Shown: piece by piece, positions 1-10,677 of the stretch | Layout of the letters: every line of letters starts with the position of its first letter | Position numbering within the stretch: position 1 is the first letter of the stretch | Origin: Agapanthus africanus | Taxonomy: Eukaryota; Streptophyta; Magnoliopsida; Asparagales; Amaryllidaceae | NCBI GenBank assembly: GCA_030015575.1 | Contig: JASDDO010000001.1 | Span: 327,021,595 to 327,085,594, forward strand | Length of the DNA stretch: 64,000 bases | Direction of reading: 5' to 3' | The notes under the pieces: generated by a model | What the model was told of the DNA's origin: nothing | Seen by the model: only the letters and a program-made list of their open reading frames with translations | Databases searched by the model: none | Program-made: the position numbers and the translations under genes

Positions 1-1107
1 AGCAACACAGAAATGTATAGCAACACAGATCAATACAGATATCTGGGATCCCCGGGTTTCACAGAGCCGCTAAAACCCGACGTTCCCCTGGTCGTGTGGA
101 TAGCCTGTGCAATGAAATCCTAGACCCCTACGGGCGCGGCAAGTCACCCGCCAAAACCTGAAGCGAGGCAGCCCCCTTCAGCACCGTGAATGGACCACCC
201 AGCACTTCACGGAATCCGGTAACTTGGGCACCCCTCCTGGGTCAACCTGTACCCCCTACGAGTGCGGCGAATAGCCCGCCAATTCTAGAGTGGAGCCCCT
301 TCCGTCCCAATGCCATGAGATGCGGGCTTGTTGCCCTCCAGAGCCCGGCTATCCGTGCACCCCTCCGCGGGGTAATCCTAGTACAGAAAGTAAAATATAC
401 ATACAACGGGTACAACGACCGCAACCTGGTCGTGCCCCAAAAGAATAATACAAACAGGCAGTGACGGCAGTCCACATGTCGGACGCTCGCCCCGCAATAT
501 CAAATGTACATAATACAACAGAACTGTACTACTACTGCAACCAGGCTATCCCCCACGACCGATCCGCAACAACACAGTACAATCACAGAACATCAACGTG
601 AATGTCACGTTCGCAAATCCGTCTAACCGGGCTATAGCAGCTAGACAGGATTTACCGATCAAGTGACATTCACGGTCGCAGATATAATGTAAAAACTGTG
701 AACTGGCATGTTTAAAAATTTCGATAGAACAAATTTATCAAAGTGGGCCCCAAGCAGTACTGTAGCACTTACAGAAAATCTGGGCCCAAAAATAATATCC
801 CAAAAGCCCTATTTCCAAGTCCAAAGCCTACTGAGAAATTTTGGTGCAGTGATGAAACCTTCCCACCGCGGAACCGCGGCCAAACCATGGGTTTGGCCGC
901 GCTTCCGCGGCCGTACTAAGAGATCAGTGCACCAAATTTCACCAGATGTCTTAGAATTTTATGCTTGTGTTTCTGCAGTGACCTGAAAAATTTTTGGAGC
1001 TTGAAAAAATTTCGACAGAAACATATGCATGGAAAATACGGATTTTGGGGATTTTGTTCGATCGGGTTTTAAACACACTAGACCATGCTAGGCTAAGTTA
1101 ATGGCGT
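1..1107 (-). mobile_element. Copia element F: 5' untranslated leader (partial)
   Basis: This is the leader of a minus-strand Ty1/copia element that continues beyond the left edge of the window. It runs leftwards from the primer site at 1108-1120. It shares the block around 125-440 (a GGGGCAC...CCAGGTTGCGG segment and a 'cccctacgggcgcggc' segment) with the leaders of the other copia copies here, and it has the GC-rich dyad at 866-912. A minus-strand reading frame over 242-475 resembles small frames in the A and B leaders. No gag is reached inside the window. Assignment rests on synteny with the complete element C. Confidence 0.8.
866..912 (-). other. GC-rich dyad in the leader of element F
   Basis: CCGCGGAACCGCGG and GCGCTTCCGCGG lie in 21-nt arms pairing at 20 of 21 positions around a 3-nt loop; the inner stem is GGCCAAACC/GGTTTGGCC. 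About 195-255 nt from F's primer site. The strongest hairpin of the set. Confidence 0.88.
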
Positions 1108-1120
1108 GGCTCTGATACCA
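1108..1120 (-). other. Primer binding site of copia element F
   Basis: On the minus strand this reads TGGTATCAGAGCC, complementary to the 3' end of initiator Met-tRNA, the usual primer for plant copia elements. It lies 1 bp from the LTR end, so it fixes the orientation (minus) and shows that the adjacent LTR is the 5' LTR. Confidence 0.9.
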
Positions 1121-1121
1121 T

Positions 1122-3394
1122 TGTAAGCCCGCGGGGGCACCCCGGCCGTCGATCCGACGCCGGAAACGCGGAAAACAAAAACTTTGCGAACTTTGCAAAA
1201 CGGCACCACCGCGGACTTTTTACCCGGATCGGGCCATTAACCTAGCAACTAGCAAAATAGAAAAGAGTAGAGATGGTATACCAAGCGATCCGTGTCCTTC
1301 GGTCTTCATCTCCACTCCGATCTCTTGCGGAATCTCCGTCACCTCCTCGCTCGTCCGAAAAGGGCACCACGTAGCCGGAATCTTTTACGGGCTCCCGCCT
1401 CTTGACCGAGGCAACTCGGGCGCGAAGTTGGCTAGCCGACGCGTCCAAGGCTTGCTATAGAAATAGTGTAGAAGCTTGTCTCTTTTGGGGTTTATGAGAT
1501 TGCCATGATTGGAGGAATTTTAGCACAAGGATATTCATGGAGGAGTGTGGGAATAATGGAGCATGCAATCAAAGAAATGAGCATCTCCTTAAAGAGGAGC
1601 TCGGCCAAAAAGCTTGCTGGAAAAAAATTGCAAGCACAAGCAACTAAAGAAAAAATGTGTGCATGAATTAAACAAAGGAGGAAAAGAGAAATACTTTCAC
1701 AGCCAAAACAAATGGGAAGGGGGTCCACCAAAATTAGCAAGCATGGAATTTTCCCACATCAATGAGCCTCTCTCTCTCTCTCACAGAACAGTGGCCGGCC
1801 CCAATTAAAGGAATTGGTGGGAAAATGGATGAATGAATTAACAAAGGAGAAAAGGAAAATCCAAAAAGAATAATGGTCACAACAATTTCCTTTTCAACTC
1901 AAATCAAACAACCATCAAATAAATGCAAAGAGATGGACAAGAATGGAATATCATGATGAAGAGGTCACACTCATGCAAAGAAACCCCTCACAAAATGTTA
2001 ATTGCAAACTTGCAATTAACACCCTCCAACGAAAAGTCCGACCGGGAAGGAAAAAGAGAAAACCGGCCGGAACGGAATGCAAACTGGCAACCCCAGAAAA
2101 ACCGATCCCGTAATAAATTACAGGAAAACCCCGCTACTGCAAATACATGCCCGCATTTGTATTCCCACTGAACACAAATGCAAAGAGACAAAACTACACT
2201 ATCAAATACTAGAATCCGGCTTAAGCCAAAGCCGGCTAGTAAAAACCGTCCGATCACGATCCGTGCAATACCGCACGTATCTGATCGAACCCTGCCATAT
2301 CTCCATACGGCCTCTACAGCGTTTCGCCCGAAACTTGAGTAACTGAGTGTGGTGGACTCTAAAGACTCGTCAATACCTTGGCTGTGGATTTAACCACTAG
2401 CACGTCAGAGGTATAAGCCAATACGTGACGGGCCACCAGGTATTGACCAAATGGGACGTCGATGAGGAAGCTCACCCCGACACCCAACTGAGCCTGTCAG
2501 TGACAATATCCGTACAGTCTGGTCCGTTCGTCTATGAGTATCGCATGGCGGGCCTAGGGGGTTGGTGAAAGTCAGACCCCCAAAAGCGGTACAAGTCGTG
2601 TCGGAGTGTAGCCCAGAACACCCTGAGATACTACTGGAATACCTACCAGCAAATCTCCTGCCTTGGCCAAGGACTTTTCATGTTCTGGCTCTCCTAGACA
2701 CAGCACGACCTCACCCCCAATACCGGGAGAGACGAACCCCTGCAGATCCGCTCACTGCCTCCATGTGGCTCGGGACTGTACCCAACTAAAACCTGTTTGC
2801 ACGACTCCTTTGAGCCGTGGTAGGGTAGTAATCAAAGTACAGTGGGAACTCACACGAGACAAATGACGATCCCAGGTCGATGAACTAACCTGTACACATG
2901 TCACCTGGGAACTGCTATCTGACGTCTGGTATATCCCAACTAGCAGGTTCCCGGCGAGTCCTGTCCGGTGTACTCATAACCCAATGAGCACCTGTATACA
3001 TCTTAGGTGAACCAACTGACACCAGTGGCTTGTGAGACCGGCCACCGCCCCTCGTCGGGGTCTCGACTGTATACACTAGTCTACTCTGGAGAAATGATGC
3101 CCTGTCTCGAATCTCCCACGACTAGGGACCTTTTAAGGATGTGCTTATAGACCCCAGCTCTCACGTATATGATCGCCCTCATACTGCTGGTATCAAGCAA
3201 GAATCCTAGGGGCTTTATCAACGTGCAATAGCGACTCGTAAGGTCACCTAAAGCAGTACACGATGATAAAGGTAAACCAGATAGCATACTATCATCTCGA
3301 GTAAGACTGTCCTACTGGGACAGGTCCTCCCCTCAATCATTGCAATCACGTGCCTGTGATCCAATAATTGACTCTGAGGGCACTATCTCCAACA
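1122..3394 (-). repeat. 5' LTR of copia element F
   Basis: Minus-strand LTR of about 2.27 kb. Its 3' end (plus-strand TGTAAGCCC) abuts the primer site. The body aligns with the other copia LTRs: the 'accgggagagacgaa' block near 2720, the palindrome CCTTGGCCAAGG at 2661-2672 and the 'agatagcatactatcat' block near 3280. The outer end is degenerate: 3372-3394 can be aligned to the 'ggcctctagggcatatatatccaaca' type terminus of its relatives only with several differences. The candidate target duplication on this side is CCCTT (3395-3399); its partner lies outside the window. Confidence 0.8.
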
Positions 3395-3395
3395 C

Positions 3396-3507
3396 CCTTG
3401 ACTTTGGCCAACAAGGCAGTACGACTGTTCCAAATCAACGCATCTATCTATGCTGCACATGAATATCCAATAGCTACCAATCACTATGCCTTGACTTTGG
3501 CCAACAA
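3396..3507 (-). other. Two copies of the copia leader hairpin in element E
   Basis: At 3396-3414 and 3489-3507 the plus strand reads CCTTGACTTTGGCCAACAA. On the element strand this gives a TTGGC/GTCAA stem with one G-U pair. The copies are identical and 93 nt apart. In other copia copies a third copy follows 81-84 nt further on; here F has inserted at that side. Confidence 0.7.
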
Positions 3508-3711
3508 ACACAGCTTGAATACTATTGACTATTTATGTGAAACGACGGAGGGCTACGAATGGTTTTGGTAAAACCGTGAACGTAGTGAACTTGATATAAT
3601 CGATGGAACGAGATAGCTTTTAGAAGGAGTGGCTCAAGCTCCGCATTTAAAAGTTAGTTTTGAAAAGAACCGAGTGGTTTTTCGAAAGTGTTCCAACGAC
3701 TTTAACTTGGT

Positions 3712-3772
3712 TTATTATCTTGCATTAGTTCTTTTAATGCGTGATATTCTTGCATTAGTTCTTTTAATGCGT
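3712..3772 (-). repeat. 30-bp tandem duplication of a small palindrome
   Basis: Two tandem copies of a 30-bp unit containing GCATTAGTTCTTTTAATGC, itself an inverted repeat (GCATTA/TAATGC). Elements A, B, C and D have a single hairpin at the equivalent leader position; only E has it duplicated. Confidence 0.85.
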
Positions 3773-4579
3773 CCCATCATTTAATCCTACCATTGCAGAA
3801 AACAACCAAAATATGACGTACGCTTATGCCATTCGCATTCGCCACGGGGTCCCGTCATCACTCGTTAGGTTACTTAACTAACGACAGAGCGGGGGCTGGG
3901 CAAGCGCGGCTGTAAAACATAAGCAACGCCTAAATAGAAAGCAATGATAGACATTACAGATCACAGATGAATACATTGGATATACTAGCAATCCGCAATC
4001 CTTTCGAGCCTGCAACGAAAAGCGGATTACACGGTCGCGGTGAATAGCCAAATACCCCACCCAAGACCCCTACGGGTGCGGCAAACTACCCGCCAAGTAC
4101 TCGGCAGTTTGTGCACCCCTCCATGGGTCTATCCTAGGAGCAAAAACAGTAAAAAGAATTATACAATGACGGCTACAACCCCGACCCGGTTGTGCGGCCA
4201 AACAAATAATATTATTACATCAATTTACATTTACAAATGAATGAAAGAAAAAAAAACAAAAGCTCATCTCACATCCACCCCGGCTATTCACCCACGACAG
4301 TCCAACAGATTCATATACACAATCCAATATCATACACAGATCATGTATAACCCCGACTAATCGACTTATAGCGATTAGCCGACGTTCAATACATGCAAAC
4401 ATCACAGATATAACCAACATAGCCAAAGTGCAGTGAAGTTCGGAAAAAAATACGGAATTATAGGACCCCAAAAGTGAATTTCAGTTCTGGAAAATCTGGG
4501 TACATATAATATATTTTAAAAATCCCAAAACCAATACAGAAGAACACTGCACGAAAAACGATGCAGAGAAGACGACAAA

Positions 4580-4630
4580 CGGCGGCGCTTCCGCGGCACA
4601 TGCCTACCTCGTGCGGCGGAAGCGCGGCGG
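4580..4630 (-). other. GC-rich dyad in the leader of element E
   Basis: Two arms of about 20 nt (left starting CGGCGGCGCTTCC, right ending GGAAGCGCGGCGG) pair with about three mismatches around an 11-nt loop. It lies about 205-255 nt 3' of E's primer site, the same relative place as in the other copia copies. Confidence 0.8.
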
Positions 4631-4824
4631 TTTGAATGAATTAGGGCAACGTTTTTCTTGGGTGTTCACACAAAACCCTGAGCCGAATTTAGGTATATAA
4701 ATTTTTTTATTTTGAGCCAAAAAAATTTCAACAGAAACTCAGTTTTTGTAAAAGTTTGGTTTTTGGATTTTTCCGGTTCCGAACTTCGTTACACTTCACT
4801 ACCAAGCTAGTTTAAGTTTAGTTA

Positions 4825-4837
4825 GGCTCTGATACCA
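4825..4837 (-). other. Primer binding site of copia element E
   Basis: Minus-strand TGGTATCAGAGCC, complementary to initiator Met-tRNA, 1 bp from the LTR end at 4839. It identifies 4839-6922 as a 5' LTR. Confidence 0.92.
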
Positions 4838-4838
4838 C

Positions 4839-6922
4839 TGTAAGTCCATATTACGACCCCCGGTGCTTACGGGGAGGCGGAAACGGTATAAAAAACAAAT
4901 TTTTATCGCAAGAGGCAACATGGACTAAACAAGGTCGGGATCGTGTCTAAACTAAACTAGCAAATACGCTAAAGGGAGTTAGCTACTCGGATGAAGGTTA
5001 TACCTAAACTTGAACTCCTTCTTCTTGAGACCTTGTAGAGGTTGATGGTTCTCTTCTCGTCGCCTTCTTCCGTCGAAGATGGATCCACCTCGAAGGTTCG
5101 ACCTTTGGGCTCTTTCTCGATCTTTGAGTGAACTAGGGTTTCCGGCTTGCTAAACCTTGAACCTAGAATGAGTAGAGAGTGACTAGGGTTTGCTTTTCTT
5201 TTTAAAGAGAAGGATTCTCAACACATGAGAAGGGTTCTCTTTTGCCAGAGGAAGAAGATGAAGAAGTGAGGAGAGAGAAGCTAAATGAGATAATGAGCTA
5301 TCTTTTTCTTTCTTGCAACCATAATGCCAAAAGAAAAAGAATTATCTAAATAATAATAATTCAAAATAAGAATAGTTGATGGTAATTTGGAATGACCACT
5401 ACCATGCTTCATTTAATGAAATGTAAGCATGAATCAAGGAGGACTTTTTAAAGCATGATGGTGGTCAACATTCAACCATGGTCAACAAGTCAACCATGGT
5501 CAACAAGTCAACAAAATCAACCATAACATAATTCTCATTTAATTACTATTATTAATAGATAATTCATAAATCCATTAGGGTTTGGAAAATGATAACTGTC
5601 AACTGTGCATACGCACCCGTTCCGAAACCCTAATGAAATACCTCATCCTCCGCCTCAAGCAACTGTGCATACACACCTGCATTCTCGTTCCGAGGAACAA
5701 GAATACCAAGATATAAAAGCAACCCTCAAAACATATACCGGTATCTGGCTCAAACCAGAGCCTGCCAGTATAATCCGTCCGGACTCCAAACGTGCACAAG
5801 TGCGCGGATGAGAACGAACCCTGTCGCAAAACCATGCGACCTCTACTCTGTTTTGCCCAGAGGCGAATACCCTCTGTGTGGGACTCTAAAGAGTCGACAC
5901 TACGCTGGCTGTGGGTTTAACTACAGACCGCAAGCGGCACTAGCTGTGCGTAACGGTCCCCAGGTAGATGCCGACAAGAAGGCTGACGAGGTGAAACCCC
6001 ATCTGAACTCCTACTGAGTCTGAATGTGACATTCTCCGTACAGTCCGGTCTGTTCGTCTGATACATCGCATGTCGGGCCTAGGGGGCGGTAAAACGTCAG
6101 TCCCCCAATAGCGGTACAAGTCGTGTCGGAGTGAAGCCCAAAACACCCTGAGATAACACTGGAACCTACCAGTATATCTCGCTTGCCCTGGCCAGGGACT
6201 ACTCGTGTAATGGCTCTCCTAGACACAGCGCGATGTCAACCCCCAATACCGGGAGAGACGAATCCTGTCTAACCGTCACTGCCTCCAAGTGCTTCGGGAC
6301 TGCACCCAACCATCACCTGTTTGCACGACTCCTTTGAGCCGTGGTAGGGTAGTGATCAAAGTGCAGTGGGAACACACTCGAGGCGAAGTTCCAGTGTCAA
6401 GTCAGCGGACTAAGCTGTACTCATGTCACCTGGGAACTGATAACTGACGATAGGTATAATACCAACCTGTCAGTTCCCGACGAGTCCTGTCCAGTGTACT
6501 CGTAACCCAACGAGCACCCGTATACTATCTCCAGTACGACGTACTGATGACTGTGGGACAGACCATCTCCCACACTGGGATGAGAAGCGCATACTCTAGT
6601 CTACTCCGGAGTATCGATGCCCTGTCTCGATAGTCCTACGACTAGGGACCTGTATAAGGATGTGCCTATAGATTACCCAGCCCCCACTAGTGTGACTGCC
6701 ATCACAACGCTGGTAATCAAGCAAAGATCCTAAGGGCTCCACTAATGCGTATAAGTGATATACTGAAATAAACACAAGTACACATTGAAGTAGAAACAAA
6801 CCAAGTAGCATACTACTATATTGAGCAAGATTGTTTATACAAGGTGAATATCCCAAGCTTCCATTAAGTAATATACAAACTAGTATGATACAGTAATGGC
6901 CTCTAGGGCATATACACTAACA
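4839..6922 (-). repeat. 5' LTR of copia element E
   Basis: Minus-strand LTR of 2,084 bp, from plus-strand TGTAAGTCC to ...CACTAACA, i.e. TGTTAGTG...ACA on its own strand. It carries the family hallmarks: 'ggcctctagggcata' near the outer end (6897-6911), the palindrome CCCTGGCCAGGG (6186-6197), and the 'accgggagagacgaa' block near 6250. It is inserted in the chromovirus LTR that resumes at 6923; the expected 5-bp duplication is CAGGC (6923-6927), with its partner outside the window. Confidence 0.88.
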
Positions 6923-7360
6923 CAGGCTCAATCGGCAAACCCATCGATCTTCTTGCCGAGGGGAACCATACCGGGCCCCACCATGTACTCTCATACGGTA
7001 ACCACACCTCGTATGGAGTATATAATCAGCACCGATAAAACTCATGGTGGACGCACAAATATCATATCAAGGAAACCGGGTTGTTCATGTATGCATAATT
7101 TCATGAACTCCCGCGGTTCCCAAATCCCGAAAACATCATATAAAATCCAAATAAACAATGCGCAAATCCAGGAATAAATATATGCGACATATCTGAATAC
7201 GAGCAGGTAAACAAAAGTATATAGCTGAACCAGATGTATGCAAAATCAATAAGGTACAGCCAAGTATAGGTATCTACCTATAAGAACTGATGTCATATAC
7301 CCCCTGGGTATAAGTAACATATGTAGGAAACCCTCCCGGTATAACTAAAATATGTGCATG

Positions 7361-7430
7361 GTATACCTGTAGCTGTATCGCAAAGTGTATATGTACCTAT
7401 CACTAAAGGTAAGATACACTACAGGTATAC
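7361..7430. other. Long imperfect hairpin in the H1 LTR
   Basis: Outer arms GTATACCTGTAG (7361-7372) and CTACAGGTATAC (7419-7430) are perfectly complementary. Inner segments TGTAT/ATACA and TACCT/AGGTA extend the pairing, giving a nested stem over 70 nt. Confidence 0.75.
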
Positions 7431-7493
7431 GATAAGATAGATGTCAAGTATGATAGGCAATAGAATCTATAAGGGGTTGTGTGTGACATGGCA

Positions 7494-7554
7494 ATTATTG
7501 ACGGTGTATGTGTAGCATACCATCCGTGCTCGTGCAACATGAACCGTCAATAAT
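7494..7554. other. 12-bp perfect inverted repeat in the H1 LTR
   Basis: ATTATTGACGGT and its exact reverse complement ACCGTCAATAAT are separated by 37 nt. There is no coding signal in the loop. Confidence 0.75.
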
Positions 7555-8569
7555 GTGTGCAGTGTCCTACGGCTGCTAGTCACAGTACAACTATATCAAG
7601 GAACTAAAATAAAGGCGCAATTCTAACAATGACGTAGAATGCGCGACAGGTATTTGAATCCTAGCCCAGACGCATAACGCCATGCGGGCGATTCCCCTGT
7701 AGATGTTAAATCTACTCACCTACGCTCCACGCTAGGTGAATCCTACCAATTGCTCCCCCTGTAGCCGTGTCCGTAGTCCCTGTCTGCAAACCTGCAAATA
7801 AGACATGGAAATCACATATAAGCCAAATATTCCGCGAAACGCGATATCAAATCGAAACGAGAAACTCACGTCGCGAACTAAACGCGCGTGTGCACGATAC
7901 GCTGAATCGTGTGTGCATGCGTCTAAAACCATCGCGACACGCCGCGATACGCTGGATCACAGAACCCACTCACGTATCGCGCGTATCGCGCAAACACAAC
8001 GGACATGAAAAACGCTATTTGATCCCAGATTTCTACACAGAACCTATATTGCAAAAAATAAGTATACCACAGAACTACACATAGCAGCAGACACCCAATG
8101 GACCAAACCCTACCCATCTGGCCGCAAATTGCGGCCGGAACGAATTAATTGGCGGCCATGAGATGGAATTTGGGGGTCGGGTTAAATCTGGGGTATCAGC
8201 ACCTATCCACTATACTGCAGTCTTCTCAATTTTAACCTGAATCCATCGGGTCACAGGCAGATCACAGAAATCACAAATATCAGTTAAAAACGACAATTTA
8301 GCACGAAAAGGAAAACCTATGGTATTTTTGTGAAACCTGGGTTGAATCTCAGTTGAGGTGACCCAACAACACTAAAATGAGCTAGGTTAACTAACTCAAA
8401 CTCATTCTAACCCAATTTCCACATAAATCACCATAATCTAGCACTAAATTGGCTAATTTAACACAAACCGACACTAATAATCACACAACTAAGCAAACTA
8501 GGGATTGGGGTTCAGAAATATACCCAAGAGAGCCCTAGAAGGCAGGAGGAAGAAGAAGGAGGGGATATG

Positions 8570-8860
8570 GAGCTGCTGTGGCTGCTGGAGCTGCTACTGT
8601 TGCTGATGCAGTTGCTGAGGATGATGATGATGCTGATGGCTGCTGCTGCTGCTTCTGGTGTTGCTGCTGCTTCTCCTGGGCTGCTGCAACTGCTGCTCTG
8701 CTCTGTGTGTGTGTGTGAGAGAGAGAGAGTGAGAGATGAGTGATATGAGAGTGAGAAAAATGAGAGTAAGGCTAGAACCCCTCCCTCTCTCCTTCTCTCT
8801 CATCATTAAATGAGGCATGGCTCATGCCATGATGCCCCATGCCCTCTCTCTCTCTCTCCC
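8570..8860. repeat. Low-complexity CTG, GT/GA and CT tracts
   Basis: Interrupted CTG repeats (8572-8700), a short GT run followed by GA (8701-8730) and a CT run near 8843-8860, inside the H1 LTR. A 74-residue minus-strand frame here is a Ser/Gln/His-rich product of the repeat and not a credible gene. Confidence 0.8.
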
Positions 8861-9180
8861 AAGTCAACCATGAAGCCAATTTAAAAAGCCTATTTAAATT
8901 CATTTTCACTTTTAAAACAACCATCACTATTACACCCAAAACACTTAATACAATAATTAAAAACTTAAAGAGAATGGGTTAATCTATCATGCTTGCTAAA
9001 CATGGTCTAACCCCATCTCTAAACCCTAGTTATCATGCACAAGTGTGTGTGTGCCTAACAAAATTCTAATAAAATACTCATTAAATAGGATAAAATATTT
9101 AAAACTAAATTTGGTAAACTTTTATTAAAAACCATATATAAAAATATAATTAGCAACAAAACACAATCTAAGGTGTTACA

Positions 9181-9990
9181 ATCTCCCCCCTTAAAAGAAA
9201 TTCGTCCCCGAATTTAAAATTTTACTGTTACGCATACCTTCAAAGAGAAGATTAAAATACTCAATCTCGCTCACAGCCTCCCAAGTGACTATCTCACTAT
9301 ACGGCTACGTCCAAGAAAAACCCTTCACAGACGGCAAGACCCTTGACCGACGTTTCTCCACCTGCTGAGCCATTAACACAATTGGCTGCTGGCGAACGAA
9401 AGATCGCGTCAAGTTAAGTGGTTTGATGCTAGATCATGTGAGGAAGGTCAAGAAGGTAGTTGTAAAGTATCATCATAAGGAATACGGGGTGAAAATCCAA
9501 TAATCTGGGCGGAAGAGCCAAATTAAAGGCAACAAAACTAACTCGCTTATAGGATTTTAAAAGGACCTAAATCCTGGGACAAACTTCCTAAAATCCAACA
9601 CCGTCATTCATCGGAAAGTCCATAGGAATACATGATCTGTCCCTGCGAACTCGAGTCTATGACCAACACAGTCGTCACAAGACCTCGGTTCGAAATGGAC
9701 AATCCCCATCCTGACCTAAAACAACTGGACCGTCTCCGAAGTCTCTAGACTAGCTGGGGTCCAAAGTCCTACTTACACGGAGTCAGAAGAACAACAAACT
9801 GGGGATCGACACGACCTAACCCCTAAGCCTACGGGTGGCCAATTGGAGTGTCTCCTGATAACGGCTATCGAAGGAGAACCCTAACGATGGCGAGTGACGA
9901 TCCCCAACTGCTGACAACGACCAAACGAACCCACCACTTAACAAAACAACTGAATAAACTGAGTATAACCGGACAACAAGAATGGATTTA
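9181..9990 (-). pseudogene. Chromovirus pol remnant: integrase C-terminal region and chromodomain end (element H1)
   Basis: The minus strand carries a heavily mutated end of a Ty3/gypsy chromovirus polyprotein. Reading across frames, I see in order: a 'SCRSPVC' segment (about 9800), 'HRLEFAGTDHVFL' like the family's DLEFxVGDHVFLK (about 9640), 'LSQDLGPFKIL' (about 9560), 'VAFNLALPP' followed by HxVF (about 9500), then 'RSRVLPSVK' and 'IVTWEAVSEIE', as in the chromodomain tail (9230-9400). Several frameshifts and stops, including one in 'FSWT*PYSE', make it non-functional. It is followed by a GGGGACGAATTTC segment and a polypurine tract typical of Del/Tekay-like elements. Upstream pol, gag and the 5' LTR are missing: at about 9990 the sequence changes to copia element D. 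The clade name is tentative. Confidence 0.7.
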
Positions 9991-10677
9991 AGAAAAACGA
10001 GAAGAGCTTTACAGATTGTAGCATAGGGATATCATTCCCTATCAGTAGTATGTCGTCGACGTACAAAACGAGGAAGACTACTGCTCTTTACACAATCTTC
10101 CTATAAATACATGGTTCATCTACATTTTTAATATAGTCAAATTCTTTGATTGTCTCATCAAAGCAGATGTTCCAACTCCGCGATGCTTGCTTTAATCCAT
10201 AAATGGATTTAAGCAACTTGCAGACTCTTCCGCTGCTCCCACTGTCTAAGAAACCTTCTGGTTGATCTATGTAAACACTCTCTTCTAAATGTCCATTTAG
10301 AAAAGCTGTTTTTACGTCCATCTGCCAGATTTCATAGTCAAGGAAGGCAGCAATCACAAGCAGGATCCGAATGGATTTAAGCATAGCTACAGGTGAAAAG
10401 GTTTCATCATAGTCCAATCCTGGTCTTTGACGAAAACCTTTTGCTACGAGTCTAGCTTTGTAGGTTTCCACTTGTCCAAATGCACCAATCTTCTTTTTGA
10501 AGATCCATTTGCATCCAACTGGTTTTACTCCAGGAGGAGCAACTTCTAAAGTCCATACTTTATTGGTGTACATGGATTCCATTTCGGATCTCATAACATC
10601 CAGCCATTTCATCGAGTCACTACTCATAATAGCCTGCTGAAAACTAGTAGGCTCATCATCATCGATGATGCAATCCT
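9991..10677 (-). pseudogene. Copia element D: reverse transcriptase fragment (truncated 3' part)
   Basis: Continuation of the D pol gene from 42116, on the minus strand. It starts in the linker 'DDDEPTSFQQAI' and contains the RT core: 'CKWIFKKKIG', 'RLVAKGFRQRPGLDYDETFS', 'MDVKTAFLNG', and, after a TAA at 10088-10090, the catalytic YVDD motif (near 10050). Compared with intact element C, the match stops about 20 codons after YVDD. The RT C-terminus, RNase H and 3' LTR are absent, replaced by the chromovirus remnant. ATCCT at 10673-10677 is the left copy of element A's target duplication. Confidence 0.85.
10673..10677. other. Target site duplication of element A, left copy
   Basis: ATCCT directly precedes the A 5' LTR; the same 5 bp follow the A 3' LTR at 42116-42120. 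Both copies fall inside element D's pol and join it in frame context, so D was the target. Confidence 0.93.

Larger units (their letters stand above)
3395..4824 (-). mobile_element. Copia element E: leader fragment interrupted by element F
   Basis: Minus-strand leader between E's primer site and the point where F inserted. It matches the D leader (44900-46330) in order: two of the three regularly spaced hairpins (3396-3414, 3489-3507), the 'gacggagggctacg' block near 3545, a tandem palindrome (3712-3772), the conserved CGTTAG/CTAACG hairpin near 3865, and the GC-rich dyad at 4580-4630. The rest of E (third hairpin, gag-pol, 3' LTR) must lie to the left of F, outside the window. Confidence 0.8.
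6923..9180 (-). repeat. 3' LTR (partial) of chromovirus-type Ty3/gypsy element H1
   Basis: On the minus strand the LTR begins TGTAACACC at 9180, directly after a polypurine tract (plus 9181-9196) and the end of a chromovirus pol. It is therefore the 3' LTR of a minus-strand element. At least 2.26 kb is present; the distal end is cut by copia element E. Landmarks shared with the second chromovirus LTR (60338-62313) are 'atctactcacc' near 7715, 'tctggccgcaa' at about 8118 and 'ggttcagaaa' at about 8508, at nearly the same spacing but with strongly diverged sequence between. CTG-rich and GA/GT low-complexity tracts lie at 8570-8860. No gene is seen in it. Confidence 0.75.

Noticed and set aside
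8594-8818. 74-codon Ser/Gln/His-rich frame
   Set aside because: Produced by CTG and GA repeats in the chromovirus LTR.
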